The translations under genes were made by a program, and so were the position numbers. A stretch of DNA of 64,000 nt from Halorubrum vacuolatum (GTDB lineage Archaea; Halobacteriota; Halobacteria; Halobacteriales; Haloferacaceae): NCBI RefSeq assembly GCF_900188065.1, contig NZ_FZNQ01000013.1:1-64000 (forward strand), written 5' to 3'. Within the stretch, counting starts at the first letter, position 1. Each line of letters opens with the position of its first letter. Shown here in pieces: positions 24,607 to 34,730 of this stretch. The notes below the pieces were generated by a model that worked only from the letters and a program-made list of their open reading frames with translations, was not told where the DNA came from and did not search any database.

Positions 24607-26649
24607 GTGACAGCCCGGACCATCCGCGCCCGCGACCGGCCGGTGTTCGGCGTCGACGTCCAGAGCGGCGACGTCCGCGGTGACGACCCCTCATACGCGC
24701 TCGTGATCCTCGATCCGGTCGACGAGGACGACCCTGACGCACCGGACATCGACGGACCGCTCGCCCGGATAACCCGTGACGTAGTCTCACTCAGGAAGCT
24801 TCGGCGGCTGATCGACGACCGGGAACCCCTCTACGTCGCCACCGACAACGTCTACGAGCTGGCACCCGACAAAAAGGCGCTCATCCACCTGCTCGGAACC
24901 CTCCCCGACCGGACCCGGCTCGTACAGGTGACGGGCGCGGAACGGCCCGAACCGCTCTCACGGGTCGCCTCCAGACACGGGATCCCCTACGGCAAGGAGC
25001 CGATGAAGGAGGCGGAGGCCGCCGCCCGTCTCGCTGCCGCGGACGTCGGACACGAGGTGACGGCGTTCACCGACGAGACGACGGTGAAGGTCTCCCGTGG
25101 GCGCTCGACCGGAAAGGGAGGCTGGAGCCAGGACCGATACACCCGTCGGATCCACGGCAACGTAAAAAAGCGGAGCCGACAGGTCGAATCGAAGCTTCGC
25201 TCGGCGGGGCTTGATTATGAGCGTGAGGTGACTGAAAAGTACGGCGGCTACTCCAGTGCGGTCTTCTCGGTCGAGGCCCGTCCGGAGGACATCCCCGTCT
25301 CGAACTCCCGGGCGGGCGACGTGCGGGTGGCCGTCGAGCGGGAACGACGCGACGGGATCGAGTATGAACCGCTCGTCAAACGCCGCGACCGGGTCATCGT
25401 CGGGATCGATCCCGGGACGACGACCGCAGTCGCCGTCGTCGGCCTCGACGGTTCCGTGCTCGACGTCTACTCCTCGCGAACGGCGGATACGGCCGGCGTG
25501 ATCGAGTGGATCGTCGAACGTGGGCGACCGATCATCGTCGCCGCCGACGTCGAGCCGATGCCGGAGACCGTCGAGAAGTTCCGGCGGTCCTTCGATGCGG
25601 CCGGGTGGCGGCCGACAACTGATCTCCCCGTCGACGAGAAGCTCCACCGAACCCGTGCGGTTCCCTACGACAACGACCACGAACGGGACGCGCTCGCGGC
25701 GGCGCTGTTCGCCTACGACGACCACGAGGACCAGTTCGAGCGGATCGCCGAACGGACGCCGCCTCGATTAGACCGCGAGGAGGTCATCGCTCGGGTGATC
25801 GCCGACGATGCGAGCGTCGAGGCGGTGATCGAGGAGTTGACCGCGACGCCGGAGACGGAAGGCGACGAGACGGAGGACGGCGAGGACCCGACGGAGCCGG
25901 AACGAACCGAGGAGGAGGAAACGATCCGGCGGCTTCGCGAGCGGGTCGACCGGCTCGAATCACACACCGAATCGCTCGAGGACGACCTCGCGGATCGGGA
26001 CGGGCGGATCGACGAGTTGGAGACGGCGCTCGAGGAGGCGAAACGCGAGGAGCGGATCGAAGCTCGCAGCCGCCGGATCGTCTCCCGGCTCGAACGTGAA
26101 ACCGACCGGCTCGAACGCGAACGCGACGACGCACGCGAACGGGTCGATGAGCTCCGGACGAAAGTGGAGACGCTGAAGCGGCTGTGGAAACTCGATCACA
26201 CGAACTTCGCCGACGTCGCCGGCGGGCGGGACCTGATCACCGTAAAGCCCGTCGCACAGTTCACGCTCGATGAGATCGACGCGGCGGTCGAAGCGTACGG
26301 GATCGCCGCCGGCGACGTGGTCTACCTCCGGGACGCGTCGGGTGCGGGCCGGCGAACCGCCGAGCGACTCGCCGATCACGAGCCACGCGCGGTGATCCGC
26401 GACGGAAACCTCTCCGACGACGCCGACGCGGTGCTGTTTGAGCGCTCGATCCCCGTCGTCCCCGTCGAGGACGTGCCGGTTCGGGAGGTCGACGAACTCG
26501 CTATCGTCGACGAGGCGGCACTGGAGACGGCGATCGACGAGTGGCACGAGCGGGCCGCCGAGCGAGCCCGAGAGGAGAAGGCCGAACGACTCGATCGGAT
26601 CATCTCCGAGCATCGCGCGGGGACGACGCTGCCGGAGACCGAGGAGTAG
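24607..26649 (+). CDS. DUF460 RNase H-fold and coiled-coil protein
   Basis: This 680-residue archaeal protein has an N-terminal domain (about 1-200) and a central RNase H-like domain beginning VIVGIDPGTTTAVAVVG (about 265). A long coiled coil spans about 430-525, and a basic/acidic C-terminal domain follows. DUF460 proteins are conserved in archaea, and their RNase H-like core resembles Holliday-junction resolvase folds; activity has not been established to my knowledge. I take the GTG at 24607 because the family start is near TARTIRARDRPVFGVD and a TATA box is correctly placed. Confidence 0.82.
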   Translation: MTARTIRARDRPVFGVDVQSGDVRGDDPSYALVILDPVDEDDPDAPDIDGPLARITRDVVSLRKLRRLIDDREPLYVATDNVYELAPDKKALIHLLGTLPDRTRLVQVTGAERPEPLSRVASRHGIPYGKEPMKEAEAAARLAAADVGHEVTAFTDETTVKVSRGRSTGKGGWSQDRYTRRIHGNVKKRSRQVESKLRSAGLDYEREVTEKYGGYSSAVFSVEARPEDIPVSNSRAGDVRVAVERERRDGIEYEPLVKRRDRVIVGIDPGTTTAVAVVGLDGSVLDVYSSRTADTAGVIEWIVERGRPIIVAADVEPMPETVEKFRRSFDAAGWRPTTDLPVDEKLHRTRAVPYDNDHERDALAAALFAYDDHEDQFERIAERTPPRLDREEVIARVIADDASVEAVIEELTATPETEGDETEDGEDPTEPERTEEEETIRRLRERVDRLESHTESLEDDLADRDGRIDELETALEEAKREERIEARSRRIVSRLERETDRLERERDDARERVDELRTKVETLKRLWKLDHTNFADVAGGRDLITVKPVAQFTLDEIDAAVEAYGIAAGDVVYLRDASGAGRRTAERLADHEPRAVIRDGNLSDDADAVLFERSIPVVPVEDVPVREVDELAIVDEAALETAIDEWHERAAERAREEKAERLDRIISEHRAGTTLPETEE

Positions 26650-26727
26650 CGGACGAGAACGCAGAACGGGACCGAAACCCGACCGCCTTCCAGAAGTCAT
26701 ATGTCCGGTAACCACACAGACGGACGT

Positions 26728-27714
26728 ATGGATGCCCACGAGCTGATCACCCGGAACGTGGCCGAGGTGGTCACCGAGGCGGAGATCGAGGCGTTAGCCG
26801 AAGACCCCGAGGGAAAACGGGCGTACGTCGGCTATGAGCCCTCGGGCGTGCTCCACATCGGTCACATGCTCACGGCGAACAAGCTCATCGACCTCCAAGA
26901 GGCGGGCTTCGAGGTGACGGTGCTTCTCGCGGACGTTCACGCCTACCTCAACGATAAGGGCTCGTTCGAGGAGATCCGCCGCACGGCCGAGCGGATGCGC
27001 GATCAGTTCATCGCCTACGGCCTCGAGGAGTCGCGCACGCAGTTCGTCCTCGGCTCCGACTTCCAGCTCGATGACGACTACACCCTCGATCTGCATGCGC
27101 TCGGGCTGGAGACGACGATCGCCCGCGCGGAGCGCGCCATGGCCGAGATCAAATCGGGCGATTCGGTGAAGGTCTCACAGGCGGTCTACCCGCTGATGCA
27201 GGCGCTCGATATCCCCTATCTCGGCGTCGACCTCGCCGTCGGCGGGATGGAACAGCGAAAGGTTCACATGCTCGCACGGGATGTCCTCCCCGGAATCGAC
27301 CGGGAGCCACCGACGAGCCTCCACACCCCGCTCATCGCGGATCTCACCACCGGTGCGGGGAAGATGTCCTCCAGTATGGGTGTCACCATCTCGATGGAGG
27401 ATTCCCGCGAGGAGATCGACGCCAAAGTCGAGAAGGCGTACTGCCCCCCGACCGCGGAGCCGGAGCCGACCGGCGAGGGGATCGAACGGGAGAACCCCGT
27501 GCTCCAGATATTCGAATACCACGTCTTCCCGCGGTTCGAGACGGTCGTCGTCGAACGACCTGAGAAGTACGGCGGTGACCTCGTCTATGACGAGTACGCC
27601 CCGCTCGAAGCCGACCTCGAGTCGGGCGAACTCCACCCGGCGGACGCGAAGGGCGCGCTCGCGACATATCTCGATCGACTGATCGCACCCGGACGTGAAC
27701 AGCTGGCTGAGTGA
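26728..27714 (+). CDS. tyrS: Tyrosyl-tRNA synthetase
   Basis: The protein is 328 residues, the length of archaeal TyrRS. Class I motifs are the HIGH sequence (43-46, followed by Met) and KMSSS (about 212-216). YVGYEPSG and the DLAVGGMEQRK segment bind tyrosine and ATP in the family. It charges tRNA-Tyr in the cytoplasm. I prefer the ATG at 26728 over 26701: homologues begin MDxxELITRN, and a TATA-like TCATAT lies about 25 nt before it. Confidence 0.95.
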   Translation: MDAHELITRNVAEVVTEAEIEALAEDPEGKRAYVGYEPSGVLHIGHMLTANKLIDLQEAGFEVTVLLADVHAYLNDKGSFEEIRRTAERMRDQFIAYGLEESRTQFVLGSDFQLDDDYTLDLHALGLETTIARAERAMAEIKSGDSVKVSQAVYPLMQALDIPYLGVDLAVGGMEQRKVHMLARDVLPGIDREPPTSLHTPLIADLTTGAGKMSSSMGVTISMEDSREEIDAKVEKAYCPPTAEPEPTGEGIERENPVLQIFEYHVFPRFETVVVERPEKYGGDLVYDEYAPLEADLESGELHPADAKGALATYLDRLIAPGREQLAE

Positions 27715-27764
27715 GCCGCGGGACGCCCCGACTCCTTATATATCGAGACGCGGCCACCACCTCC

Positions 27765-28571
27765 ATGTTCGCGAACGGTGTCACTCGGGGTTCCGGGGGA
27801 CGTTCGAGTCGAAGGAATGATCGACCGGTTCGAACGGACGGCGGAGCGGCGACGAAAACGGACGGTGGATCGAGGACAACGGCCGACGAGAGCACGGACA
27901 TCGGTGTCGATCCCGCAGGAAACGACCGAATTCGAGGCGACGACACCGAACCGAACGGTCGAAACGACGCGGCCGGAAACGACGAGTGGCGGCTCGAAGA
28001 GCGGCTCCGCGCGGTCGAGCGCGCCCTGACCGGCGGCGGGCGTCCCGTCGCTGATCTCGAGCCGGGCGCGGCGGCCGCCGACGAGCGGGAGCGTCTCGAC
28101 GAGCGATTGTGTGATCTCGAGTCCCGTGTCGAGGAGTTGGAGGCGGCCACCCAGGCGGTCCGCGGTTACGTCGGGGCGGTTCGGGCGGTCAACTGCGAGG
28201 TCGAGCGCCGTGCCGACCTCGCGTTGGCGGCCGCAACCGAGGCGCGCGCGGAGGGCGCACGAAAAGCGGAGGACTGTGCCGAGGACGAGATGCGGTCCGG
28301 AACCGACGGGACGGCCGTCGGCGCGGACGAGCGTGACCCGCTTGACGCCCCCGCGGTCGCCGCCGCGCTTCCAGACGCTCGGTTGGAAGCAGCAGGCCAC
28401 GGACGGGCGGCGGATCCGGAGAACGTCGGGGGCAACCGTGACGATACGTCGGGGGAGGACGGAACGATCAACGGCAGCGCCGGCGATGACGGACAACCGA
28501 AGGAGGAACGGTCGAAGGATCGATCGGCTTCAGCGTCGACGGCGCTCAAGCGGCTCAGGGAGGTGTTGTAA
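27765..28571 (+). CDS. Coiled-coil protein heading the second pilus locus
   Basis: This 268-residue acidic protein is low complexity in its first 70 residues. It has a coiled coil at about 75-135 (LEERLRAVERAL, then LDERLCDLESRVEELEAA) and a disordered tail ending ALKRLREVL. It resembles the haloarchaeal DUF7310 coiled-coil family, which stands before pilus ATPase genes. TTATATAT at about 27736 lies some 20-25 nt before the ATG at 27765 and supports this start and a new transcription unit. Confidence 0.7.
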   Translation: MFANGVTRGSGGRSSRRNDRPVRTDGGAATKTDGGSRTTADESTDIGVDPAGNDRIRGDDTEPNGRNDAAGNDEWRLEERLRAVERALTGGGRPVADLEPGAAAADERERLDERLCDLESRVEELEAATQAVRGYVGAVRAVNCEVERRADLALAAATEARAEGARKAEDCAEDEMRSGTDGTAVGADERDPLDAPAVAAALPDARLEAAGHGRAADPENVGGNRDDTSGEDGTINGSAGDDGQPKEERSKDRSASASTALKRLREVL

Positions 28572-28680
28572 TCGTGGAGAACGGGTGGACGAGCGAGACG
28601 GGTGACAAACCAGCGGACGGATCGAGCACGTATGCGGATCGCTGCCACCGAACCGTAGGCAGGGTGGACGGAAGCGATCC

Positions 28681-29202
28681 GTGATCCGCGCGGTGCTTGC
28701 GGTGCTCGTCGCCGTCGCGCTGCTCGCCGTGACCGCACCGGCGCTTGAGACCGCCCGAACGGACACGACCGCCGAACGGCTCAACGTCGAAGCGGAGCGC
28801 CTGGAGCGGCACGCCGGCGCATTGACTGCGGACGCGGTCGCCGTCGACGATCCGACGCTTGCCGCCCGAAAGACCGTCACCGTTCGGGTGCCCTCGGGAT
28901 TCACCACCGCCCCGATAGAGCGGGTCGTCATCGGCACTCCGGAGACGATACCGGGGGTTGCGACCGATGACGAGCGCGATGTGACGGGCCCCTCCGATAT
29001 GACCGGGACGACCGCCGATATCGTGTTCGTGTATCAGTTCACCGGCGCCGAACCGGAGGCCATCCCTATCACCACTCCCACGGGGGCGGAACTCGATGTC
29101 ATCGACGGACCGATCCACCTCCGACATGGTGGGGAAACCCGGGTGCGGCTGTCGTTGATCGACGACGGAGAACCGACGGTTCGTCTCACCCGCGTCGGGT
29201 GA
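28681..29202 (+). CDS. Exported pilus-locus protein, 173 aa
   Basis: It starts with GTG, giving VIRAVLAVLVAVALLAVTAPAL, a signal anchor with almost no leader. A beta-rich extracellular domain follows, with repeated Val/Thr strands. It fits the DUF7311-like protein that precedes the ATPase in haloarchaeal pilus loci. It lies 109 bp after the coiled-coil gene and 33 bp before the ATPase gene. Confidence 0.65.
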   Translation: MIRAVLAVLVAVALLAVTAPALETARTDTTAERLNVEAERLERHAGALTADAVAVDDPTLAARKTVTVRVPSGFTTAPIERVVIGTPETIPGVATDDERDVTGPSDMTGTTADIVFVYQFTGAEPEAIPITTPTGAELDVIDGPIHLRHGGETRVRLSLIDDGEPTVRLTRVG

Positions 29203-29235
29203 CGAGTTAAATACGATGTGGGAGCCAGCGACCCC

Positions 29236-31221
29236 ATGACGTTCGATCCCCCGACAGCGTCCATCGGACGCTCGCTCCGCCGGACCGTCGGTGACTCACT
29301 GGACGAGTACGTTGGGCAGATATTACGGTTCGGATGGGTAGATGGCCGATTCGAAGCCGCCCTTGAAGCGGTCGCTCCCGACGATGGAACGTCCGACGGC
29401 TGTGGCTGTTCGGCGACGTTTCATGAGCCGACCGGAACGGACATCGGCGACCACGTCGTGCTCGTCGTCGACGCGGACGACTGTCCCGGTCGAGGTGACC
29501 TCGCTTCGAGCCAGGCCTGTCGGGCCACCGTCGTCCGGGCGCTCACCGACCGCGATGCCGACACGATCCGAACCCGATCCGGCGGGCGGGAGCGTCGGTA
29601 TGCGGGACGGGCGGCGGCGCTACTCCTCGCCGCCGGGCGGTTCCGCGAACGGGTCCGGTTTCATGAGGACCGGCTGGCGGACCGAGTCGCCCGCGATCCG
29701 CTGGGTGCGGCCCGGGAGGCTTCCGGGCGTGCCGGAGTACCGAAGCGGATCGCAGCCGAAACCGGGCTCGAAGCCATCGCCACCGAAGCCGTCGACGACG
29801 CGGACGCCTTCAGGGCGCAGATCGGACCGTCGATCGCCGCGGCCCGGATCGTCGCCGAACCCCCGGCGGAGGCGAGGCTGATCGATCGCTGGGAGGTGGA
29901 CACCGGCGCGGTGATCCGGTTATATGAAGGAACGGATGCGCTCCGAACGTATCACCTCACGCCGCCGACGGCCGATTTCACGGACGAAGCGCTCGCGACG
30001 CTCGATGCTGCCCGCGAGCGCCTCGTTCGGGATCCGATCGGGGGCGATCGCGCCCCGTATCGCGCCGTGCGGGCCGTCGCGTCGGCCGAGGACCCCGTCG
30101 AGGACCTCCATGAGACGCTACGGAGACACACGAGCGGCCACGGAATGCTCGAACACGTCTTCGCCGACGAACGTGTCGGCGACGCCACGCTCACCGCGCC
30201 GGTGACGGAGAATCCGCTCCGGGTCGTCGTCGACGGCGAACGGTGTCACAGCAACATCTGGGTGCCACCGACTGGAGCGGCGACGCTCGCCTCCCGGCTT
30301 CGGCGCGCGAGCGGACGATCCTTTTCACGGGCGAGTCCAACGCTCGATGCGACCCTCGAGACGGAGTCCGGGTCCGTTCGGGTGGCGGCGACCACCCCGC
30401 CCGCGAGCGACGGCCTATCGTTCACCTTCCGCCGCGGCGACCCCGGCGCGTGGACGCTCGCCCGCCTCGTCGAGGTCGGGACGTTGACGCCGGCGGCGGC
30501 GGGGTTGCTCTCCGTGGCGGTCGAGCACGGCGTCTCCGGACTCATCGCCGGTGGGCGCGGCGCCGGGAAAACGACGATGCTCGGCTCGTTGCTCTTCGAG
30601 CTGCCGCCGAGAACGCGTTCGTTGCTGATCGAGGACACGCCCGAGCTTCCTGTCGACGCCCTCGCCGCCGTCGGGCGCGACGTACAACGCCTTCGCGTCG
30701 GTGACGGTGCCGAACCGTCACCGCGATCGGCGGTGCGAACGGCGCTCCGGCTCGGATCGGGGGCGCTCGTCGTCGGGGAGGTCCGTGGCGAGGAGGCGGC
30801 GGCGCTGTACGAGGCGATGCGGGTCGGTGCCGCGGGTGAAACCGTCCTCGGAACGATCCACGGCGAGGATCCCGAAGCCGTCAGGGAGCGTGTCGTCTCG
30901 GATCTCGGCGTTCCGGTCACGTCGTTCGCGACGACCGATCTCGTCGTGATCGTTGACGATCGGCGTGTCGAGACGATCGCTGAGGTGTGCGATCGCGGCG
31001 GCGAGATCGGATTCGAGGCGCTCTTCGAACGCACCTCGGAGGGACTCGTGGCGTCCGGTCGGATCGATCGTGGGGAGAGCCATCTCATCGAATCGGTAAC
31101 GGGATCGTCCGGGGAGTACGCGGCGACGCGTGAAGTCATCGAGGCTCGAACGACGGCGATCGGCCGGGCCGTCGAGACACGGCGGCTCGATCCGCGACGA
31201 TACGTGGAGGGACGAGGATGA
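29236..31221 (+). CDS. Intact type II/IV secretion-type pilus ATPase
   Basis: The protein is 661 residues. The N-terminal half is divergent (about 1-330), with CGCS near 60 and several Cys/His residues. The VirB11/PilB core has Walker A GGRGAGKT (439-446), an acidic strand LLIEDTPELP, Walker B LVVGEVRGEEAAAL and a His-box TVLGTIHGEDP. It should power assembly of a pilus or related fibre with the PilC-like partner, whose ATG overlaps its stop. I take the ATG at 29236, not the GTG at 29218, because of a TAAATAC box about 22 nt upstream. It is the only complete pilus ATPase in the window. Confidence 0.88.
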   Translation: MTFDPPTASIGRSLRRTVGDSLDEYVGQILRFGWVDGRFEAALEAVAPDDGTSDGCGCSATFHEPTGTDIGDHVVLVVDADDCPGRGDLASSQACRATVVRALTDRDADTIRTRSGGRERRYAGRAAALLLAAGRFRERVRFHEDRLADRVARDPLGAAREASGRAGVPKRIAAETGLEAIATEAVDDADAFRAQIGPSIAAARIVAEPPAEARLIDRWEVDTGAVIRLYEGTDALRTYHLTPPTADFTDEALATLDAARERLVRDPIGGDRAPYRAVRAVASAEDPVEDLHETLRRHTSGHGMLEHVFADERVGDATLTAPVTENPLRVVVDGERCHSNIWVPPTGAATLASRLRRASGRSFSRASPTLDATLETESGSVRVAATTPPASDGLSFTFRRGDPGAWTLARLVEVGTLTPAAAGLLSVAVEHGVSGLIAGGRGAGKTTMLGSLLFELPPRTRSLLIEDTPELPVDALAAVGRDVQRLRVGDGAEPSPRSAVRTALRLGSGALVVGEVRGEEAAALYEAMRVGAAGETVLGTIHGEDPEAVRERVVSDLGVPVTSFATTDLVVIVDDRRVETIAEVCDRGGEIGFEALFERTSEGLVASGRIDRGESHLIESVTGSSGEYAATREVIEARTTAIGRAVETRRLDPRRYVEGRG

Positions 31222-33098
31222 CCGGCGACGACGGGGGTCGCCGCGCGATGACCGAGTTGGGAACGGTGTTCAACGGGAAGGCGGCGGATTCGAGGACGGC
31301 GATGACGGGATCGACGGACGACCTTCAGCGGGCGCTCACGTTCCTTGGATGGGACGTGAGCCGGGATCGGATCGTGGAGGCGGGATACGTGGCAGGTGGC
31401 GTACTCGCGGCGCTCGGTGTGATCCCCGCGGCGTGGTGGTTCGGGATATTTCCGGGCATCGTCGTCGGGATGGCCGTGGGGACGGCGACAGTCCACGCGG
31501 TCCATCGAGCGCCGATATGGTGTGCGACGCTCAGACGGACGCGAGCGTTAGGGGCGGCTCCCGGCTTGGTTGGACGGCTCGTGTTACGGATGCGGCTCGA
31601 TCCGTCGACCGAGCGTGCCGTTCGGTTCGCCGCCCGAACCGGCGAGGGACCGCTCGCCGACGATCTGGCCGCCTACGAACGGCGTCACGTCGATTCCCCG
31701 ACGAGCGGCCTGGATAGGTTCGCCCGCGAATGGCGGCCGTGGTTCCCCGCTCTGGATCGAGCCGTCACGCTCGTTCGGACGGCCGCATCCACGCCGCCGA
31801 ATCGACGGGACCGTTCGCTCGATCGCGCGCTCGACGCCGTGCTCTCCGGCACGACGGATCGGCTCGCCGCGTTCGTCGGTGACGTGCAGGGTCCCGTCTC
31901 CGCGCTCTACGCGTTCGGCGTGTTGTTGCCGCTCGCGCTGATCGCCCTCCTTCCCGCTGCAGCCGCTTCGGGGGTCCCGATCGGGCCGGCTGTCGTCGCC
32001 GTGCTCTATCTGATCGGTCTGCCGATCGGCCTGCTCGCTGCCGGGGCGTGGCTCCTCTCGCGACGGCCTGTCGCCTTCCCGCCGCCGGTCGTCGACGCCG
32101 ATCACCCGGAGGTCCCACGGCGAGGACCGATGGCGACGGCGGCTGGGATCGTCTCCGGAGGGGTGGCCGCCCTCGTGTCGGGAATACTCGTCGAGCCGTG
32201 GACGATCCCGATTGCCGGTGCCGGCGTCGGAATCGGGGTCGCACTGCTCGTCTTCGCCCGGCCACGACGGCGCGTCCTCACGCAGATCCGGGCGGTGGAA
32301 CGTGGGCTGCCGGACGCGATGACCGTCATCGGCGGGGACGTCGCCGAGGGGGTGTCGGTCGAGCGGGCGATCGCGGAGGCGAGCGAACGTATCGACGGCG
32401 CGACCGGACGACTGTTGCGGCGTGCAGCACGTCGAAGCCGGACCCTCCGTGTCGGTGTTCGTGAGGCGTTTATCGGCCACGGGGGGCCGGCTGAGACGAT
32501 CCCTTCACCGCGGGTGCACGGGGGCGTCTCGTTGCTCGCCGTCGCCGCCCGGGAAGGCGACCCCGCCGGCGACGTGATACTCGACCTCGCCGATCAGTTG
32601 GAGCGGTTGCGTGAACTCGAGCGGGAGTCGCGACGGCAGTTGGCGACCGTGACGGGAACGCTATTAAATACCGCCGCGGTCTTCGCACCCCTCGTCGGCG
32701 GTGCGACCGTGGCGCTCGCGACCGGGATCGACGCGACCGGATCGCTGAGCGGAAGCGGCCTCGGCGCGCTCACCGATGTCGGGACGATGACGACGGATCC
32801 GGCGGCGACGGGTTCGGCGGCCACCGACCCGGGAGCAGTCACGGCGGGCGACCAACCGCCGGAAACGGACACGGACGGCGGATCGGCCGATAAAGTCGAA
32901 ACGGGGCTGACCGTCCCCGTCCTCGGGCTGATCGTCGGGACGTACGTTCTGCTGCTCGCCGTGATCCTCACCGCGCTGGCGACTGGGCTTGAACGGGGGT
33001 TCGATCCCACGCTCATCGCGTATCGAACGGGTATCGCGCTGCCGACGGCGAGTGCGACATACCTCGTCGCGTTCGTCGGCGCGGGCGCGTTGCTGTGA
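31218..33098 (+). CDS. PilC-like (GspF/TadB) platform protein of the second locus
   Basis: The protein is 626 residues and has multiple hydrophobic segments (about 60-100, 235-280, 305-350, 480-500, 570-620). Two F-type helical domains flank the middle membrane region. A low-complexity Thr/Ala/Gly/Asp insert (about 510-565) precedes the last helices. Start and ATPase stop overlap as ATGA. It resembles the first-locus PilC in layout but is divergent in sequence, so the loci are paralogous and not recent duplicates. Confidence 0.85.
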   Translation: MTGDDGGRRAMTELGTVFNGKAADSRTAMTGSTDDLQRALTFLGWDVSRDRIVEAGYVAGGVLAALGVIPAAWWFGIFPGIVVGMAVGTATVHAVHRAPIWCATLRRTRALGAAPGLVGRLVLRMRLDPSTERAVRFAARTGEGPLADDLAAYERRHVDSPTSGLDRFAREWRPWFPALDRAVTLVRTAASTPPNRRDRSLDRALDAVLSGTTDRLAAFVGDVQGPVSALYAFGVLLPLALIALLPAAAASGVPIGPAVVAVLYLIGLPIGLLAAGAWLLSRRPVAFPPPVVDADHPEVPRRGPMATAAGIVSGGVAALVSGILVEPWTIPIAGAGVGIGVALLVFARPRRRVLTQIRAVERGLPDAMTVIGGDVAEGVSVERAIAEASERIDGATGRLLRRAARRSRTLRVGVREAFIGHGGPAETIPSPRVHGGVSLLAVAAREGDPAGDVILDLADQLERLRELERESRRQLATVTGTLLNTAAVFAPLVGGATVALATGIDATGSLSGSGLGALTDVGTMTTDPAATGSAATDPGAVTAGDQPPETDTDGGSADKVETGLTVPVLGLIVGTYVLLLAVILTALATGLERGFDPTLIAYRTGIALPTASATYLVAFVGAGALL

Positions 33099-33213
33099 TC
33101 GACCGACGGTATCTGAGGAAGCGATCCCCGGAGTGGCTCACGGCGGAAGGGGTGGCCCGAGCGCGGATCGCCACGGCCGACAGTTTACATACGATATCGA
33201 GGCCAACCGACCT

Positions 33214-33693
33214 ATGTTCGATGCACCCATCGACGCGACGTACGCGTGGCTCGGTATCGCACTCGTCAGCGTCGTGACTGCCGGCGTGGTCGCGTCGCTC
33301 CCGTCGTCACCGCCGCCGGACGCGGCCGGTGTCGCACACACGATCGACTCCGTCGCCGACGGTGAACACCCGGCGACCGCGGAACACGGCCTCGGAGCCG
33401 ACCGGATCCGACTCACCGACCGGAGCGTCGCGCTCGAAACCGGTGACGAGGTCGCCCACACGACGCTGCTCGCACCACGGATCACGCCGGTTTTGACGTG
33501 GGAGGAGGGATCGGATGACCTCCGACGCGTGCTCAAGGGCGTCCCGCCGGAGCAGGTTTTCGACGATCCGGGCGCGTTCGAGGACGCCGCCCGGGATGCC
33601 CGGGCGGCCGATCACGAGTGGCATCCCGCACCGAACAGGCTGCGAGTCCGGCAGGCTCACTACGACGATGTTCGGGTCACCCTTGTCGGATAG
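33214..33693 (+). CDS. Pilus-locus membrane-anchored protein, 159 aa
   Basis: One N-terminal hydrophobic helix (about 10-30, WLGIALVSVVTAGVVASLP) precedes an exported domain. The ATG at 33214 lies about 23 nt after TTTACATA, a good TATA box, so this gene may start its own transcript even though it follows the PilC gene by 115 bp. It resembles the DUF7283-type protein of these loci. Confidence 0.68.
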   Translation: MFDAPIDATYAWLGIALVSVVTAGVVASLPSSPPPDAAGVAHTIDSVADGEHPATAEHGLGADRIRLTDRSVALETGDEVAHTTLLAPRITPVLTWEEGSDDLRRVLKGVPPEQVFDDPGAFEDAARDARAADHEWHPAPNRLRVRQAHYDDVRVTLVG

Positions 33694-33700
33694 AACAACG

Positions 33701-34180
33701 ATGGTGGGCGGAACGCACGACGTGGGAGCCGGTCGAGTAGCGCGGACGGAACGAGCAGTGCAGACGGAGCGGGCATGGCAGACGGAACGAGCGGCCGTCG
33801 AACCGGTTGCGGCCCTCATCGCGCTCGTCGCCGTCGGCCTCGCACTCGGCCTCTACACCGTTGCATTGAGCGACGCCGAACCGGAGCAGGAGAACGGATC
33901 CGCGACGACAGTCCTCGAACGGATCGAACGAGAATCGAGCGTCGGCGGCATCGTGCATCCCGACCGGCTGGATATCCCGACAGACGGATCACAGATGGGG
34001 GTCGCGGTCGAGTTGCGAACCCGCTCGGAGACGTGGCGACTCCGGAGTGGATCGGATCCGCCGTCGCTTCGGGGCGGGGACACGGCCCGGGAGACCGCCG
34101 TCGCCGAGCGGGCCGTCACGGTGAGGGTCGGCCCTGGACGGAACGTACCGGGAACGCTCCGTGTGGTGGTGCGCGGATGA
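33701..34180 (+). CDS. Pilus-locus pilin-like protein, 159 aa
   Basis: A leader of repeated RTERA/QTERA is followed by AAVEPVAALIALVAVGLALG (about 30-50), a pilin-type helix with Glu near its start. A short exported domain follows. The three imperfect leader repeats suggest a slippage-prone start or a leader of variable length. It lies 7 bp after the preceding gene and overlaps the next by ATGA. Confidence 0.68.
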   Translation: MVGGTHDVGAGRVARTERAVQTERAWQTERAAVEPVAALIALVAVGLALGLYTVALSDAEPEQENGSATTVLERIERESSVGGIVHPDRLDIPTDGSQMGVAVELRTRSETWRLRSGSDPPSLRGGDTARETAVAERAVTVRVGPGRNVPGTLRVVVRG

Positions 34181-34728
34181 CGAGCACCGTCCTGGACGTG
34201 ACGGTCATGCTGCTCTGTGTCTCCGCGAGCGTCGTCGCCCTCGTTGCCGTCGACGACGGGACGTCGACTGCAGCCCCGGACGCGGAATCGGCCGCCGATC
34301 GGCTCGCGACCGAAACCGCCACCGTCGGGGTGGGTGAGACGGTCGAATCGCTCACATCCCCGAAGGTCGTTATCGGGGATACCGAAGGGACTATCCATGC
34401 GACACTGGCCGAACTCCTGGTGATGGTCGCCGAAATCGACGAAGGGGACGACGCGCGGGCGAAAGGGTCCGCTGATGAACGGATGCAGGCGATCGAGGAG
34501 TTTCGTACGACGGTCATCGAAACGGTCTCCGAACGTCTCGGGCCACGGGTTCGGATAGACGTCCATGCGGCGACGGACGACGGATCGATCACCGACACCG
34601 TGGACGTCGCCGTGGGCGACACACCGCCACGAAGCACCGACGTGAACACCGCCGTCGTGTCCGCACCGGGACCCCGCACCGACGGCGGACGGGTGAACGG
34701 ATGGCGAGTGATCGTTCGGACGTGGTGA
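34177..34728 (+). CDS. Pilus-locus exported protein, 183 aa
   Basis: A signal-anchor helix (TVMLLCVSASVVALVAV, about 9-25) is followed by a domain that holds a long amphipathic helix (about 65-125). A DUF7284-like identity is suggested by position. The start is coupled by ATGA to the previous gene, and the stop lies 2 bp before the giant protein's preferred start. Confidence 0.65.
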   Translation: MTSTVLDVTVMLLCVSASVVALVAVDDGTSTAAPDAESAADRLATETATVGVGETVESLTSPKVVIGDTEGTIHATLAELLVMVAEIDEGDDARAKGSADERMQAIEEFRTTVIETVSERLGPRVRIDVHAATDDGSITDTVDVAVGDTPPRSTDVNTAVVSAPGPRTDGGRVNGWRVIVRTW

Positions 34729-34730
34729 GA

